In this document: in pieces, positions 17,446-27,909 of the stretch
Layout of the letters: every line of letters begins with the position of its first letter
Numbering within the stretch: the stretch's first letter is position 1
Source: Gemmatimonadaceae bacterium
GTDB lineage: Bacteria; Gemmatimonadota; Gemmatimonadetes; Gemmatimonadales; Gemmatimonadaceae
NCBI GenBank assembly: GCA_035633115.1
Contig: DASQFN010000073.1
Coordinates: forward strand, 27,172 to 91,171
Direction of reading: 5' to 3'
Length of the DNA stretch: 64,000 nt
Position numbers and translations under genes: made by a program
Notes under the pieces: generated by a model
What the model was told of the DNA's origin: nothing
Database searches by the model: none
The model's input: only the letters and a program-made list of their open reading frames with translations

Positions 17446-18449
17446 CGAATCCCGCAGGGAAGACGACAATCATCGTCGACGTTCACAATCACTTCTATCC
17501 GCCGGAGTACCTCGACGCGCTCCGCAGTGGCGACAGCGTCGTCAGGATCACCATCGATGCGGAAGGAAATCCGTGCCTGCACTACCCCGGCGACTACAAC
17601 GTCGCCGTTGCCGGCCATAGGGACATCGTCTATCGCCAGCGCGTGCTCGAGCGACAGGGTATCGACACGCAGGTAATCACCCTCACCACGCCGGGTACAC
17701 ACGTCGAGCCTCCCGACCGCGCCGTGCGGCTCGCCCGACTGGTGAATGATTCTTTCGCGAAGATTGCGCGTGAGCGGAGGTCGCGCTTTTCTGCGCTCGC
17801 AACGCTGCCGCTTTGCGACCCGGCTGCGTCAGTACTCGAGCTCCGGCGGGCGATGACGGAGCTCGCTCTGCCGGGTGCAATGCTCTTCAGCAACGTCAAC
17901 GGTGTTGCACTGACCGATGGGCGATTCGAGCCGCTCTTCGAAGAAGCGGATCACCTGGGCGCCGTGCTTCACATTCATCCTACAGATCCGGTCGGAGTCG
18001 AAGCGATGAGCGACTATTGGCTGATGCCGCTCGTCGGGTTCCTCTTCGAAACGACGCTCACGGCCGCGAAGCTTGTCTTTGCCGGCGTGCCGGAGCGCTA
18101 CCCGCGCATCAGATGGGTCCTGAGCCATCTTGGCGGAGCGATTCCGTATCTGGCCGAGCGTCTCGACCGCGGCTGGAGCGCATTCCCCGATTGTCGCGCG
18201 CACATTTCCGAGCCGCCGAGCTCTTATCTGCGCCGGTTCTATTTCGACACGGTGAACTTCGATGTGAATGCTTTACGGCTCGCAGTCGACTTTGCCGGCG
18301 CGAGTCAGATTCTCGCGGGCAGCGATTACCCGCACCAGATCGGGAGCATCCCCTCGATGAAGGAGAGTCTCGCCGCGCTTCGTGTGTCCGCTGAGGAGCG
18401 AGCGCTTATTCTTGGCGGGAACGCTCGGGCGTTGTACCGGCTTCAGTGA
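17442..18449 (+). CDS. Amidohydrolase-family protein (ACMSD-like metal-dependent decarboxylase/hydrolase)
   Basis: 335 residues from GTG 17442. TIM-barrel amidohydrolase: HxH metal site near the N-terminus (VDVHNHFYP, His15 and His17), later LHIHPTDP, LSHLGGAIPYLAERL and the Asp-containing GSDYPHQIG near the end. The arrangement is that of 2-amino-3-carboxymuconate-6-semialdehyde decarboxylase and relatives (amidohydrolase_2, PF04909), which act on aromatic-derived carboxylates. The substrate cannot be assigned. Overlap with the sensor kinase is unusual for a catabolic enzyme and suggests that the kinase may respond to a related compound; this is inference. Confidence 0.85.
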   Translation: MTNPAGKTTIIVDVHNHFYPPEYLDALRSGDSVVRITIDAEGNPCLHYPGDYNVAVAGHRDIVYRQRVLERQGIDTQVITLTTPGTHVEPPDRAVRLARLVNDSFAKIARERRSRFSALATLPLCDPAASVLELRRAMTELALPGAMLFSNVNGVALTDGRFEPLFEEADHLGAVLHIHPTDPVGVEAMSDYWLMPLVGFLFETTLTAAKLVFAGVPERYPRIRWVLSHLGGAIPYLAERLDRGWSAFPDCRAHISEPPSSYLRRFYFDTVNFDVNALRLAVDFAGASQILAGSDYPHQIGSIPSMKESLAALRVSAEERALILGGNARALYRLQ

Positions 18450-18475
18450 ACCGCACCTGAGGCGGTCAGCTGGCC

Positions 18476-19306
18476 TCAGCCTGCGAAGGTGTCACACGCC
18501 TTCGGATCCCCGGAATCGAAGCCCCGACGGAACCACTGGGCGCGCTGCGCCGCCGAGCCGTGCGTGAAGTCGTCGACGTTAATCCGGCCACTCGTGCGCT
18601 GCTGAATTCGATCGTCGCCCACCGCTGACGCAGCTGTCAACGCCTCGTTCACGTCGCCTTCCTCGAGCAGCTGCCGCCGATTCGTCGAGTGTGCCCAGAT
18701 ACCGGCGAAGCAATCGGCCTGGAGCTCCATTCTCACCGAGAGCTGGTTCGCAATGTCCGGCCTCGACTGCTGCTCCTGACGCACCTGCTGGTCGACACCC
18801 ATCAGATGCTGAACATGATGGCCTAGCTCGTGGGCAAGGACGTACGCCTGCGCAAAATCGCCCGACGCGCCGAATCGCTTCTGCAGCTCGTCATAAAAGC
18901 CCAGGTCTACGTACACCTTCTCATCGAGCGGACAGTAGAACGGCCCCATCGCCGATTGAGCCATTCCGCATCCCGATGAAGTCGAGTTCCTGAACAGCAC
19001 GAGATTCGCCGGACGGAACTGAGCGTTGTATTTCGGGAGTATCTGCGACCATGTCGTCTGCACATCGTCGAGAACCACTGAGACGAATTGAACCTGCGGC
19101 TCTTCGCGTGCCGAATCCTCGGCGCTCATCGGCGTGTTGGGGGCCACTCCCGGCTCGACCCCGAGGTCCTGAAAGAGGTTCCTGCCGGTGAGGAGGCTGA
19201 GAGCGAGGACAACCACCGTCCCGCCGATCCCAAGCCCGCGCCCGAGTCCACCGCCGGATCTGCGGTCTTCAAGGTTTCCACTCCGTCCGCTCGGCGTCCA
19301 TTTCAT
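18476..19306 (-). CDS. Neutral zinc metallopeptidase, YpfJ/KPN_02809 family
   Basis: 276 residues. N-terminal polar segment (KWTPSGRSGNLEDRRSGGG) then a transmembrane helix (about 30-45), typical of PF04228 proteins. Zinc motif HELGHHVQ, preceded by AQAYVLAHE and followed by QADCFAGIWAH, which supplies the distal acidic ligand in this family. FYCPLDEKVYVDLGFY and the closing CDTFAG complete the pattern. Membrane-anchored with the protease domain outside the cytoplasm by prediction. Natural substrates are not established for the family. Convergent with the amidohydrolase, 26 bases apart. Confidence 0.93.
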   Translation of the reverse strand: MKWTPSGRSGNLEDRRSGGGLGRGLGIGGTVVVLALSLLTGRNLFQDLGVEPGVAPNTPMSAEDSAREEPQVQFVSVVLDDVQTTWSQILPKYNAQFRPANLVLFRNSTSSGCGMAQSAMGPFYCPLDEKVYVDLGFYDELQKRFGASGDFAQAYVLAHELGHHVQHLMGVDQQVRQEQQSRPDIANQLSVRMELQADCFAGIWAHSTNRRQLLEEGDVNEALTAASAVGDDRIQQRTSGRINVDDFTHGSAAQRAQWFRRGFDSGDPKACDTFAG

Positions 19307-19435
19307 CGTCAGGGCCCTCGGTAATTGACGCGATCGTACAACCGCAGAGAGAAAGCAAGAATCTCGCCTATGTTTCCCGATCGGCGTACGGATGCCGCGC
19401 CCTAGCCCGGCCGCGGCTCATTTCACACCTTATCG

Positions 19436-20245
19436 ATGGCTCGAGAACGGGGATGCATGTCCAAGCAGGAGCCGCAGTTCAGCTATGACGAGATCGCGGA
19501 AGCCTACGCTTCCGGTGTAGACAGCGCTCCCTACAACGCGTTCTACGAGCGGCCCGCAACTCTCGCCCTCGTGCCCGACGTCGCAGGCTCACACATCCTC
19601 GACGCCGGCTGCGGCTCGGGTTTTTACACCGAGGAGCTTCTCAAACGCGGCGCTCGCGTTTCGGCGATCGACGGAAGCGTGGAAATGACAAAGCACGCCG
19701 AGCAGAGGTTGAAGGATCTGGGTCTGCTCGATATGACCTCGCAACCTCCGCATCCCGGACAGGCTTCGGTTCGGGTCGCCGACCTGACGAAGCCCTTCGA
19801 GTTTCTCGAAGACGCAAGCGTGGATGGCGTCCTGTCGGCGCTGGTGCTCCACTATCTGCGTGACTGGGGTCCTACGCTCGGTGAATTCCGCCGCATTCTC
19901 AAGCCGTGTGGTTGGCTGCTCTTTTCCACTCACCACCCGGCGACCGAAGCGTTGACCTTCGACGTCGCCAACTACTTCGAGACAGAGCAGCTGGAAGATT
20001 ACTGGAGCTGGGTGGGCAGCGTGCGTTTCTACCGCCGGCCTCTGACCGCGATCGTTGGCGCGTTTACCGACGCAGGTTTTGTCATCGACCGCGTTGTAGA
20101 GCCGCGTCCGACCGAATGGTTTCGCGAGGAGAAACCGGACGCGTACGCGCGCCTGCTCAAGCACCCGCAGTTCCTGATCATCCGGGCCAAGCCGAACGGC
20201 GGTATCCCTGCCGGCAGTGCCCCCCGGCTGCGGCGTGAGCCGTAA
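19436..20245 (+). CDS. Class I SAM-dependent methyltransferase
   Basis: 269 residues from ATG 19436 (ATG 19457, MSKQEP, is an alternative). Rossmann-fold methyltransferase: motif I HILDAGCGSGFYTEEL (about 57-72), acidic tip of strand 2 (SAIDGS), motif for strand 4 DGVLSALVLHYLRDW and post-motif RRILKPCGWLLFSTHHP. The C-terminal part (YFETEQLEDYWSW, RVVEPRPTEWF) resembles small-molecule methyltransferases of the UbiE/BioC-like group; substrate not assignable. Upstream, 130 bases of divergent non-coding sequence separate it from the metallopeptidase gene. Confidence 0.88.
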   Translation: MARERGCMSKQEPQFSYDEIAEAYASGVDSAPYNAFYERPATLALVPDVAGSHILDAGCGSGFYTEELLKRGARVSAIDGSVEMTKHAEQRLKDLGLLDMTSQPPHPGQASVRVADLTKPFEFLEDASVDGVLSALVLHYLRDWGPTLGEFRRILKPCGWLLFSTHHPATEALTFDVANYFETEQLEDYWSWVGSVRFYRRPLTAIVGAFTDAGFVIDRVVEPRPTEWFREEKPDAYARLLKHPQFLIIRAKPNGGIPAGSAPRLRREP

Positions 20246-20281
20246 AATTTCGACCGAATCAATACGTCAACCGGAGATACG

Positions 20282-20455
20282 ATGCCGATCTCGATCCTTG
20301 TCCTTCTTCTGCTGGTAGTGGCGGTTGTCGTCGTCGCCGTTTCGGTGCAGCGCCGTGGCGGTCAGACTTCGACTGGAATGCAGACAACGGTCATCGTGGT
20401 GCTGCTTCTAATCGTGGTCGCGTTTCTCCTCTATCGCTTCGTTGGAGTGGGATAA
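20282..20455 (+). CDS. 57-residue two-helix membrane protein
   Basis: ATG 20282 with CCGGAG ten bases upstream opens a 57-codon frame ending TAA. The product has two hydrophobic helices (residues 4-22, LVLLLLVVAVVVVAV; and 36-53, VIVVLLLIVVAFLLYRF) joined by a short polar loop QRRGGQTSTGMQ. It is too short for default gene finders but the ribosome site, composition and position 36 bases after the methyltransferase support a real gene. No family recognised; may be co-transcribed with the methyltransferase. Confidence 0.6.
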   Translation: MPISILVLLLLVVAVVVVAVSVQRRGGQTSTGMQTTVIVVLLLIVVAFLLYRFVGVG

Positions 20456-20562
20456 GCAGCCCGTAGCATCGAGGACAATCGGTCAGGCTCACGATCAGGG
20501 AGTTCCGGCGAGCCACTGGTCGCGAAGCCGCCGCTGCCGCTCCGTGACGCGCGGAATTGGAA

Positions 20563-21873
20563 TCAGCTCCCGGTGTGTGCCTCCGCGTTCAGCTTCGCGA
20601 GAGGCGGCGGCTCGAAAGTCGAAACACGCGCGCCGAAGAGGCACGCGTCGACATACGCGGGCTCGGACGGGGCGCACAAATTCCGGCGACCTTCGCTGTC
20701 GTTTCTCAGTGTCCCTATCTGTTCCCCAACCGCGTCGTAACACTTCACCTTGTTTGCTTCGGCGGTAATCTTGCGGCAGAACGAGAGGCCGTCGCTCGAC
20801 CTGGCATTGAGGTCGACAAAATTTTTCACCACGCCTACGTAGCACCACGGCTGGTATTTTTTCGTCCCCAGGGAGCACATCTCGATTGCTTTGTCGTGAT
20901 CCTGCAGCGAGTACGAGCTGATGTCGCGTCCCAGACTCTGGTAGCACACATAAACCATTTTTCCCGGCGCGCGGTCGCAGGTTTTTGCCGCGTCACCCAT
21001 GTCGCCTCGGTTCAGATGCAGCATCACCGACGTCTGCATCTCATAACACGACGTCAGATACTTTCCCGGCATGATAGCGCATGGATACAGGGGATCCTTG
21101 GGATCCATGGCCTTGAACTTCGAGTGCGATCCGTGATCCATGCCCGCCATCTGACCGTCGTGCTTCGATCCGAGATCCTTCGCGGGATGATGCGGATTGG
21201 TGACATTCACGATGTTTTCCATGAATGCTCCGCCGTAGCATGAGCGGCGGTCCCACAGGTCGAGCAGCTGGTCGCAGCCCTCCAACGCCTTGGGCAGGTC
21301 GTGGTCATAGATCATCGTCAATCCATGGCCCTCTCCGTGGACACATTGAAAGAGAAGCCACCTGTCTGCGTTCGGACCGCGAAACGCGTTGCAGAGGTCG
21401 TTCACTTCTTTCGGCCCGATGGCTTTCGCCTCGTCGAAGTACGCCTGAATGACGCCGTGGTAGCAACCCGACTGGTTGCTCTCGTCGCACATCGCGAACG
21501 TTTTCGCGACGTCGTCGCCACGCTTGCCCGCTGTGATTCCAATGCCGTGCGCGAAGACGTGACCATCGCGCTTTACGTCCACATCGAGCGTCCCGAGCCG
21601 CGCCAGGGCGCCCATCGCAACGCGAACCTCTCCGCGCGCGGCAAGCGAGTCGAGGATCTTCGAGTAGCAGTCGACCTTCTTGTCAGCGCTGAGGGAGCCG
21701 CACCGCTGGTGACTGGAAAGGGCTATCGCCGTCGAGTCCATGGGACCTGCCACGGCTGTCGCAACACGGAGCGGGTTGACGCCGCTTCGCCCGAGCGCCC
21801 AGCCGCCGCCGAGGCTGACAAGGGCGACCAGCGCGACCGCCGGCCACATTATCCTGCTGTTGATATTACTCAT
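20563..21873 (-). CDS. Exported protein with nine cysteine-pair repeats
   Basis: 436 residues with an N-terminal membrane anchor or signal (WPAVALVALVSLGGGWALG). I recognise no family. All 18 cysteines fall into nine pairs of the form C-x(7-15)-C-[YVL], seven of the nine with 10 or 11 residues between them: for example RCGSLSADKKVDCYS, PCAIMPGKYLTSCYE, TCDRAPGKMVYVCYQ, MCSLGTKKYQPWCYV. Each pair is separated by a helical stretch of roughly 25-40 residues, so the protein looks like a solenoid of disulfide-stapled helical hairpins, reminiscent of Sel1-like Helicobacter cysteine-rich proteins. His-rich segments (HVFAHGIG, CVHGEGHGL, GMDHGSHSK) could bind metal. Confidence 0.7.
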   Translation of the reverse strand: MSNINSRIMWPAVALVALVSLGGGWALGRSGVNPLRVATAVAGPMDSTAIALSSHQRCGSLSADKKVDCYSKILDSLAARGEVRVAMGALARLGTLDVDVKRDGHVFAHGIGITAGKRGDDVAKTFAMCDESNQSGCYHGVIQAYFDEAKAIGPKEVNDLCNAFRGPNADRWLLFQCVHGEGHGLTMIYDHDLPKALEGCDQLLDLWDRRSCYGGAFMENIVNVTNPHHPAKDLGSKHDGQMAGMDHGSHSKFKAMDPKDPLYPCAIMPGKYLTSCYEMQTSVMLHLNRGDMGDAAKTCDRAPGKMVYVCYQSLGRDISSYSLQDHDKAIEMCSLGTKKYQPWCYVGVVKNFVDLNARSSDGLSFCRKITAEANKVKCYDAVGEQIGTLRNDSEGRRNLCAPSEPAYVDACLFGARVSTFEPPPLAKLNAEAHTGS

Positions 21874-21968
21874 CGGGGTGAAATCTCCGGCTCGATGTGG
21901 TGCGCGTCAGAGCGTCGGCCAAGTCCATTTGACATTGTCCGAATTTTAACCTCGTGACCAGCGTGAAG

Positions 21969-22694
21969 TCAGACGAGTGACGACTGTGGAGCACCATCTA
22001 TTGTAGCTGGGGAGGCAGCTGGCGCGACATCATGAGAAGCCCCATTCATCGCCATCGCGCGCAGCTCCATGGACTCGATTATCCGGCGGCCGGCTGCATC
22101 GGCTACTGCGTGCTGGATGAGTACGCGCGCCACGTCTGTCGCGTGGATGGGACGGTAACGCGCAGGGAAAAGCGCGCGCAGGCCGCCGACTACCCGCTCG
22201 CCCAGACGGGGGCGCTCACGCTTGCCAACGAGCAGCGACGGTCGCGCAATGGTCAGCGACCGATATGGAAGCTCCGCAACCGCGTACTCCAGCTCGCCCT
22301 TCATGCGATTGTAGAAGAAGCGCGAGCCCGGATTGGCGCCGAGCGCGCTCACCAGCAGAAAATGGGAGACTCTCTTCTCGACTCCGAGGTGGGCGGCGGT
22401 CAACGGATAGAGGAGGTCAACAGCGCGGAAACGGGCGCGCGAGCCGGCGGCCTTCATCGTCGTCCCGAGGGCACAGATTATCTGGTCGACTGCAAACCAC
22501 GAAGCCGCCGAAGTCAGGCGGTCGAAATCAACGAGATGGGTCTTGAGCTTGGGATGCGACGATGCTCCACTCAACGGCCTTCGCGAAAGGACCACGACCC
22601 GGCTGAAGGCATCGTTCTCCAGAAGAAGGCGAAGACATTCGCTGCCCACGAGGCCAGTGGCTCCAATCAGTAGAACCGAGCGATGCTCCCCCAT
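21969..22694 (-). CDS. NAD(P)-binding Rossmann protein, HTATIP2/NmrA-like
   Basis: 241 residues from ATG 22694 (MGEHRSVLLIGATGLVG); an earlier in-frame start at 22865 would put non-conserved, Pro/Gly-rich sequence in front and run into the divergent promoter region. Atypical short-chain dehydrogenase: dinucleotide-binding GATGLVG near the N-terminus, IICALGTTMKAAGS, then FLLVSALGANPGS and YNRMKGELE (YxxxK pair), RPSLLVG. This is the pattern of oxidoreductase HTATIP2-like proteins (TIP30 family). Substrate unknown. Confidence 0.85.
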   Translation of the reverse strand: MGEHRSVLLIGATGLVGSECLRLLLENDAFSRVVVLSRRPLSGASSHPKLKTHLVDFDRLTSAASWFAVDQIICALGTTMKAAGSRARFRAVDLLYPLTAAHLGVEKRVSHFLLVSALGANPGSRFFYNRMKGELEYAVAELPYRSLTIARPSLLVGKRERPRLGERVVGGLRALFPARYRPIHATDVARVLIQHAVADAAGRRIIESMELRAMAMNGASHDVAPAASPATIDGAPQSSLV

Positions 22695-22808
22695 ACCAAT
22701 GTGACGCGCATGACAGCACGGGGTTACATCTCCGCGAACGCCGAACGCCAGGGTCCTCTGACTTCCGGGGAAGGCTCCCGAAACCGCCGGCTCAGGCCCG
22801 CCCAGGGC

Positions 22809-22828
22809 AAGCCCGGCAGGCCGGGCTT
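22809..22828. repeat. Perfect 8-bp hairpin in divergent intergenic region
   Basis: AAGCCCGG (22809-22816) and CCGGGCTT (22821-22828) form a perfect GC-rich stem with loop CAGG, 36 bases before the MBL-hydrolase start and between two divergent genes. There is no T tract. It may be an operator, a 5'-leader hairpin or a leftover terminator; nothing distinguishes these. Confidence 0.4.
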
Positions 22829-22863
22829 CAACACTGTATTTTAGCCCCAAAAGGAGGCTCGAC

Positions 22864-24375
22864 ATGCACCCACTCGGTCACGCTCGTTGCAGGACTCTGG
22901 TTCTCTTCGCTGTGCTTTCTCTCGTGGCTACAAGCACTGCCTCAGGCCAGCGCCGGCGCACCGCCCTCGACGCCGTCGCGACTGCGATGGGAGGCAGGGC
23001 CCGCGTTTTGGCGGTCAAGTCTCTCTCGATGGTCGGTCGGGGCTCGACCTACAATCTTGGCCAGAACCCCGCTCCATTCGACTCGCTCCCCATGTTCGAG
23101 GTGACCGAGTTCCGGCGGATCTCGGATTTCGCGAACGGCCGATGGAGACTCGAGATCGCTCGCACTCCACGGTTCGTTACCGGCAATACCGCGTCGCAGC
23201 GCCTGACCAGTGCCGGTGACAAACAGCTTGGATTCGACGTGCTTGCCGATGGAAGCTCACGGATTGCTACAGGTCGCCTGCTGAGTGACCCGCGGAATGA
23301 GCTGGTGCACCACCCGATCGGCTTCCTGCAGACCGCTTTTTCGCCGAACTCGGTGGTCATTGATGCAGGGCGGCAGCAGGGGTTCCGGTATGTGCGAATG
23401 AACGCGTTGGGCAAGCGGTTCGGAATGCTCATCGATCCAACAACGAATCTGCCCGTCCGCATTCAGCAAATCGTCTATCACCCAATGCTGGGTGATGTGC
23501 TTCTCGAAACCGACCTCCATGACTGGCAGGACTTCGACGGACTCAAGCTTCCAGCGCGGCTCGTTCAGCGGCTGGACGAACGATGGACTCTCACCGACAT
23601 CCGCCTTGCCAGCATACAGGTGAATCCCACCGACATCCCGGACCTTGCGGCACCGGCGGAATTGCGCGCGGCGCCGGCTCCGGCGCCGGTCGCACCGACT
23701 ATTGTGGTCACCGAGCCTGCGCCCGGTGTGTGGCTGCTGGCGGGCCAGTCGCATCACAGCGTGGCGATCGAGATGGCGGACCATCTGCTGCTCGTCGAGG
23801 CACCACAGAACGAGGCGCGCACTCTCGCGGTGATTCAGCGAGCCCGGACGCTCGCACCGGGCAAGCCTGTTCGCGCGGTGATCAACACTCATCATCATTT
23901 CGATCATGCAGGCGGGCTGCGCGCGGCAATCTCGGAGGGGCTGACTGTAATCACGCACGAGCTGAACAAGCCGTTGTTCGATTCACTGGCTCTTCGGCGA
24001 CATACGATCGTTCAGGACGCGCTGTCGAGGAACCAGCGTGCGCCGCGCATCGAGGGAGTCGGGGCAAAGCGAGTGATCACCGATGGCACCCGCACGGTGG
24101 AGCTGCATCACCTCACCCGAAACCTGCACTCCAAATCGATGCTCGTCGTGTACCTGCCCAAGGAGAGGATGTTGATCGAGGCGGATGTGTACAGCCCGCC
24201 GGCAACGCCGCCTGCGGCAGGAGCGCCGCCGCCTGTCTTCCCGCATGCATCGAACCTCGTTCAAAACATCGAGACGCTGGGGCTGGCAGTGGACACGATT
24301 GTCCCGATTCATGGGCGAGTCGTTCCGATGAGTGATTTGCGTGCGGCGGCTCAGACAGCACCTCCACGAGAGTAG
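22864..24375 (+). CDS. Exported metallo-beta-lactamase-fold hydrolase with long N-terminal domain
   Basis: 503 residues, strong ribosome site AAAGGAGG. Signal peptide (TLVLFAVLSLVATSTASGQ). Residues about 30-270 form a beta-rich domain resembling the LolA-like/DUF4292-type modules seen in front of some hydrolases (FEVTEFRRISDFANGRWRLE). Residues about 285-490 are the metallo-beta-lactamase fold with metal motif THHHFDHAGG (His343, His345, Asp347, His348; first His of HxHxDH shifted within HHH) and later ELHHLTRNLHSKSM and VPIHGRVVP. Closest in style to MBL hydrolases of the quinoprotein-relay or beta-lactamase B3 neighbourhood; substrate unknown. Confidence 0.86.
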   Translation: MHPLGHARCRTLVLFAVLSLVATSTASGQRRRTALDAVATAMGGRARVLAVKSLSMVGRGSTYNLGQNPAPFDSLPMFEVTEFRRISDFANGRWRLEIARTPRFVTGNTASQRLTSAGDKQLGFDVLADGSSRIATGRLLSDPRNELVHHPIGFLQTAFSPNSVVIDAGRQQGFRYVRMNALGKRFGMLIDPTTNLPVRIQQIVYHPMLGDVLLETDLHDWQDFDGLKLPARLVQRLDERWTLTDIRLASIQVNPTDIPDLAAPAELRAAPAPAPVAPTIVVTEPAPGVWLLAGQSHHSVAIEMADHLLLVEAPQNEARTLAVIQRARTLAPGKPVRAVINTHHHFDHAGGLRAAISEGLTVITHELNKPLFDSLALRRHTIVQDALSRNQRAPRIEGVGAKRVITDGTRTVELHHLTRNLHSKSMLVVYLPKERMLIEADVYSPPATPPAAGAPPPVFPHASNLVQNIETLGLAVDTIVPIHGRVVPMSDLRAAAQTAPPRE

Positions 24376-24418
24376 GAAAGAGGATCCTGTCGGTGAACAT
24401 TGTCCTGGAGGTCTACTG

Positions 24419-24778
24419 ATGGTCGCCGCGATGCCGCAGGACAACAGCCTTGGAGATGCGCTGGTTCAGCACTCTCGGCGCGCTTCGATCCGGCGACTCA
24501 CTCTCGATGCCACGGGAGGGCTACTTACGGTCGCGTTAGCGGCTGCGTGGAGACCGCCAGGCTGGATAGTGTTGGTAAGTGCCGCTTTATGCTTTGCAGC
24601 TTTCGGCGCCTGGGCTCTGGCCGACCGCGTGCTCGAGCCTCCGGGTCGGGTCAGCAATAGCGCAATTGCAGCGTCACTCGTGATTCTCCGAACAGTCGCA
24701 ATCGCCGTTGGCATTGCGGCATTTCTCATTCTTGTCTTCGGTAGCTTAGAGATCGCGATGGGAACCTTCATCCACTAA
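24419..24778 (+). CDS. Small integral membrane protein, unknown
   Basis: 119 residues from ATG 24419, preceded by TCCTGGAGG. Three hydrophobic segments (about 30-45, 50-65 and 82-112, for example AIAVGIAAFLILVFGSLEIA) with an Arg-rich cytoplasmic N-terminus (HSRRASIRRL). No known domain. It begins 43 bases after the MBL hydrolase and is probably the second gene of that transcript. Confidence 0.65.
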   Translation: MVAAMPQDNSLGDALVQHSRRASIRRLTLDATGGLLTVALAAAWRPPGWIVLVSAALCFAAFGAWALADRVLEPPGRVSNSAIAASLVILRTVAIAVGIAAFLILVFGSLEIAMGTFIH

Positions 24779-24849
24779 GAGACTGTAACTGCCAACCGCT
24801 GCGAGAATTTCCCTTTGATCACGGGAGCCTCCGATACGCCGCAAAACAG

Positions 24850-24878
24850 AACGGCTCACCCGATATAGGTGAGCCGTT
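24850..24878. terminator. Bidirectional rho-independent terminator
   Basis: Perfect 11-bp stem AACGGCTCACC (24850-24860) / GGTGAGCCGTT (24868-24878) with loop CGATATA, followed by TTTTCACGTTTTGTT on the plus strand and by TCTGTTTTGC on the minus strand. It lies between the convergent ends of the small membrane-protein gene and rpsA and can serve both. Confidence 0.88.
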
Positions 24879-24925
24879 TTCACGTTTTGTTGGCTGTCGA
24901 TCCGCTAGATCCGCCTAATCGTCGT

Positions 24926-26746
<1,821 letters not shown>

Positions 26747-26793
26747 TCTACTGGGAAAAGGGTTGAGGGATTGACGTTCTTGTACAGCCTTGA

Positions 26794-26822
26794 AGTATAG
26801 ACGTTCGAGAGGGCAAATACAA
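26794..26822 (-). promoter_or_regulatory. Sigma-70-type promoter for rpsA
   Basis: On the minus strand, TTGTAT (26822-26817) and TATACT (26799-26794) are separated by 17 bases, matching the -35 and -10 consensus at four and five of six positions. Transcription would start near 26787, giving a leader of about 40 bases before the rpsA ATG. Confidence 0.6.
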
Positions 26823-26888
26823 CATTTGCACGCAGTTAAGCCCTGCTCCCGCCGCCTTGGACCGCAGTAGGTCAACGGAGAAAATCAC

Positions 26889-27875
26889 GTGAGAGGCACG
26901 AGGATTCCAGAACATCGCAGCTTCACGGGCGTCTCTCTGGAAGACGTCAGGGCGGCGCGCGATCGCGTGGCCGGCGTGGCGCTGCGGACGCCACTGATAC
27001 GCCTGCCCATCGATGCAGACAACCGTGAGGTATTTCTCAAGCTCGAGAACCTTCAGCCGATCGGTTCGTTCAAGATCCGCGGTGCTGCAAATGCAATGGC
27101 ACTTGCCGACGATTCAGCACTCGCGAACGGCGTGTACACAGCGAGCGCAGGCAACATGGCACAGGGTGTTGCGTGGTGCGCGCGTGAGCGAGGTGTCCGC
27201 TGCCGGGTAATCGTGCCTGACCACGCGCCCAGGACGAAAACCGACGCAATCGAGCGGCTGGGCGGCGAGGTCATCAAGGTTCCGTTCGAACAATGGTGGG
27301 AGACGCTCGTCAATCACGGATCGCCCGGGATGGATGGGCTTTTCATTCATCCATTCGCCGACGAAGGGGTGATGGCGGGCAATGGTACGATCGCGCTCGA
27401 GATTTTCGACGATCTCGATCATGTCGACGCGATCGTCGCTCCTTACGGCGGGGGCGGGCTGTCGTGCGGAATTGCGTCGGTCTCACGCGTCGTTAGTCCT
27501 CACACGAAGGTCTACGCCGTTGAAGTCGAGACGGCAGCTCCTCTCACAGCCTCGTTCGCGGCAGGCAGGCCGACGCCCGTGAACTACACGCGAACGTTCA
27601 TAGACGGCATGGGGAGCGGCGCCGTGTCGGAGGAGATGTGGCCACTGGTGAAATCGCTCCTGGCCGGAACGATTGTCGTGACGGTCGCACAGGTCGCCGC
27701 AGCGGTGAAGCTGCTGGCCGAGCGTTGTCGCGTGATCGCCGAAGGTGCTGGCGCGGCGCCCGTCGCCGCCACGCTGTCCGGAATGCTCGAAGCCAAGCGC
27801 ATTGTTTGCATCGTCAGCGGCGGCAATATCGACACAGAAAAGCTGAGGGTAATTCTGCGAGGCGACGTACCATGA
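26889..27875 (+). CDS. Threonine/serine dehydratase, PLP-dependent
   Basis: 328 residues from GTG 26889, GGAG ten bases upstream. Fold-type II PLP enzyme: Schiff-base Lys62 in IGSFKIRGAANAM, phosphate-binding glycine loop APYGGGGLSCGIA (about 179-191) and the closing ICIVSGGNIDTEKL. Length and lack of an ACT regulatory domain match the catabolic/TdcB-like or serine-racemase-like branch rather than full-length IlvA. Converts Thr (or Ser) to 2-oxoacid via a reactive enamine. The RidA gene directly downstream handles exactly that enamine, supporting the call. Divergent from rpsA. Confidence 0.9.
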   Translation: MRGTRIPEHRSFTGVSLEDVRAARDRVAGVALRTPLIRLPIDADNREVFLKLENLQPIGSFKIRGAANAMALADDSALANGVYTASAGNMAQGVAWCARERGVRCRVIVPDHAPRTKTDAIERLGGEVIKVPFEQWWETLVNHGSPGMDGLFIHPFADEGVMAGNGTIALEIFDDLDHVDAIVAPYGGGGLSCGIASVSRVVSPHTKVYAVEVETAAPLTASFAAGRPTPVNYTRTFIDGMGSGAVSEEMWPLVKSLLAGTIVVTVAQVAAAVKLLAERCRVIAEGAGAAPVAATLSGMLEAKRIVCIVSGGNIDTEKLRVILRGDVP

Positions 27876-27909
27876 CAAATTCCCGTGATCCCACACCGGA
27901 GTTTCGTCA

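Noticed and set aside
18457..18479. CTGAGGC/GCCTCAG hairpin between convergent genes
   Set aside because: Seven-base stem overlapping a stop codon with no T tract on either strand; not strong enough to call a terminator.
19369..22844. TAnnTTT boxes (19369, 22837 and others) as Bacteroidota-type -7 elements
   Set aside because: None examined has a TTG element at the required 19-21 base distance, and the motif is expected by chance at this frequency.
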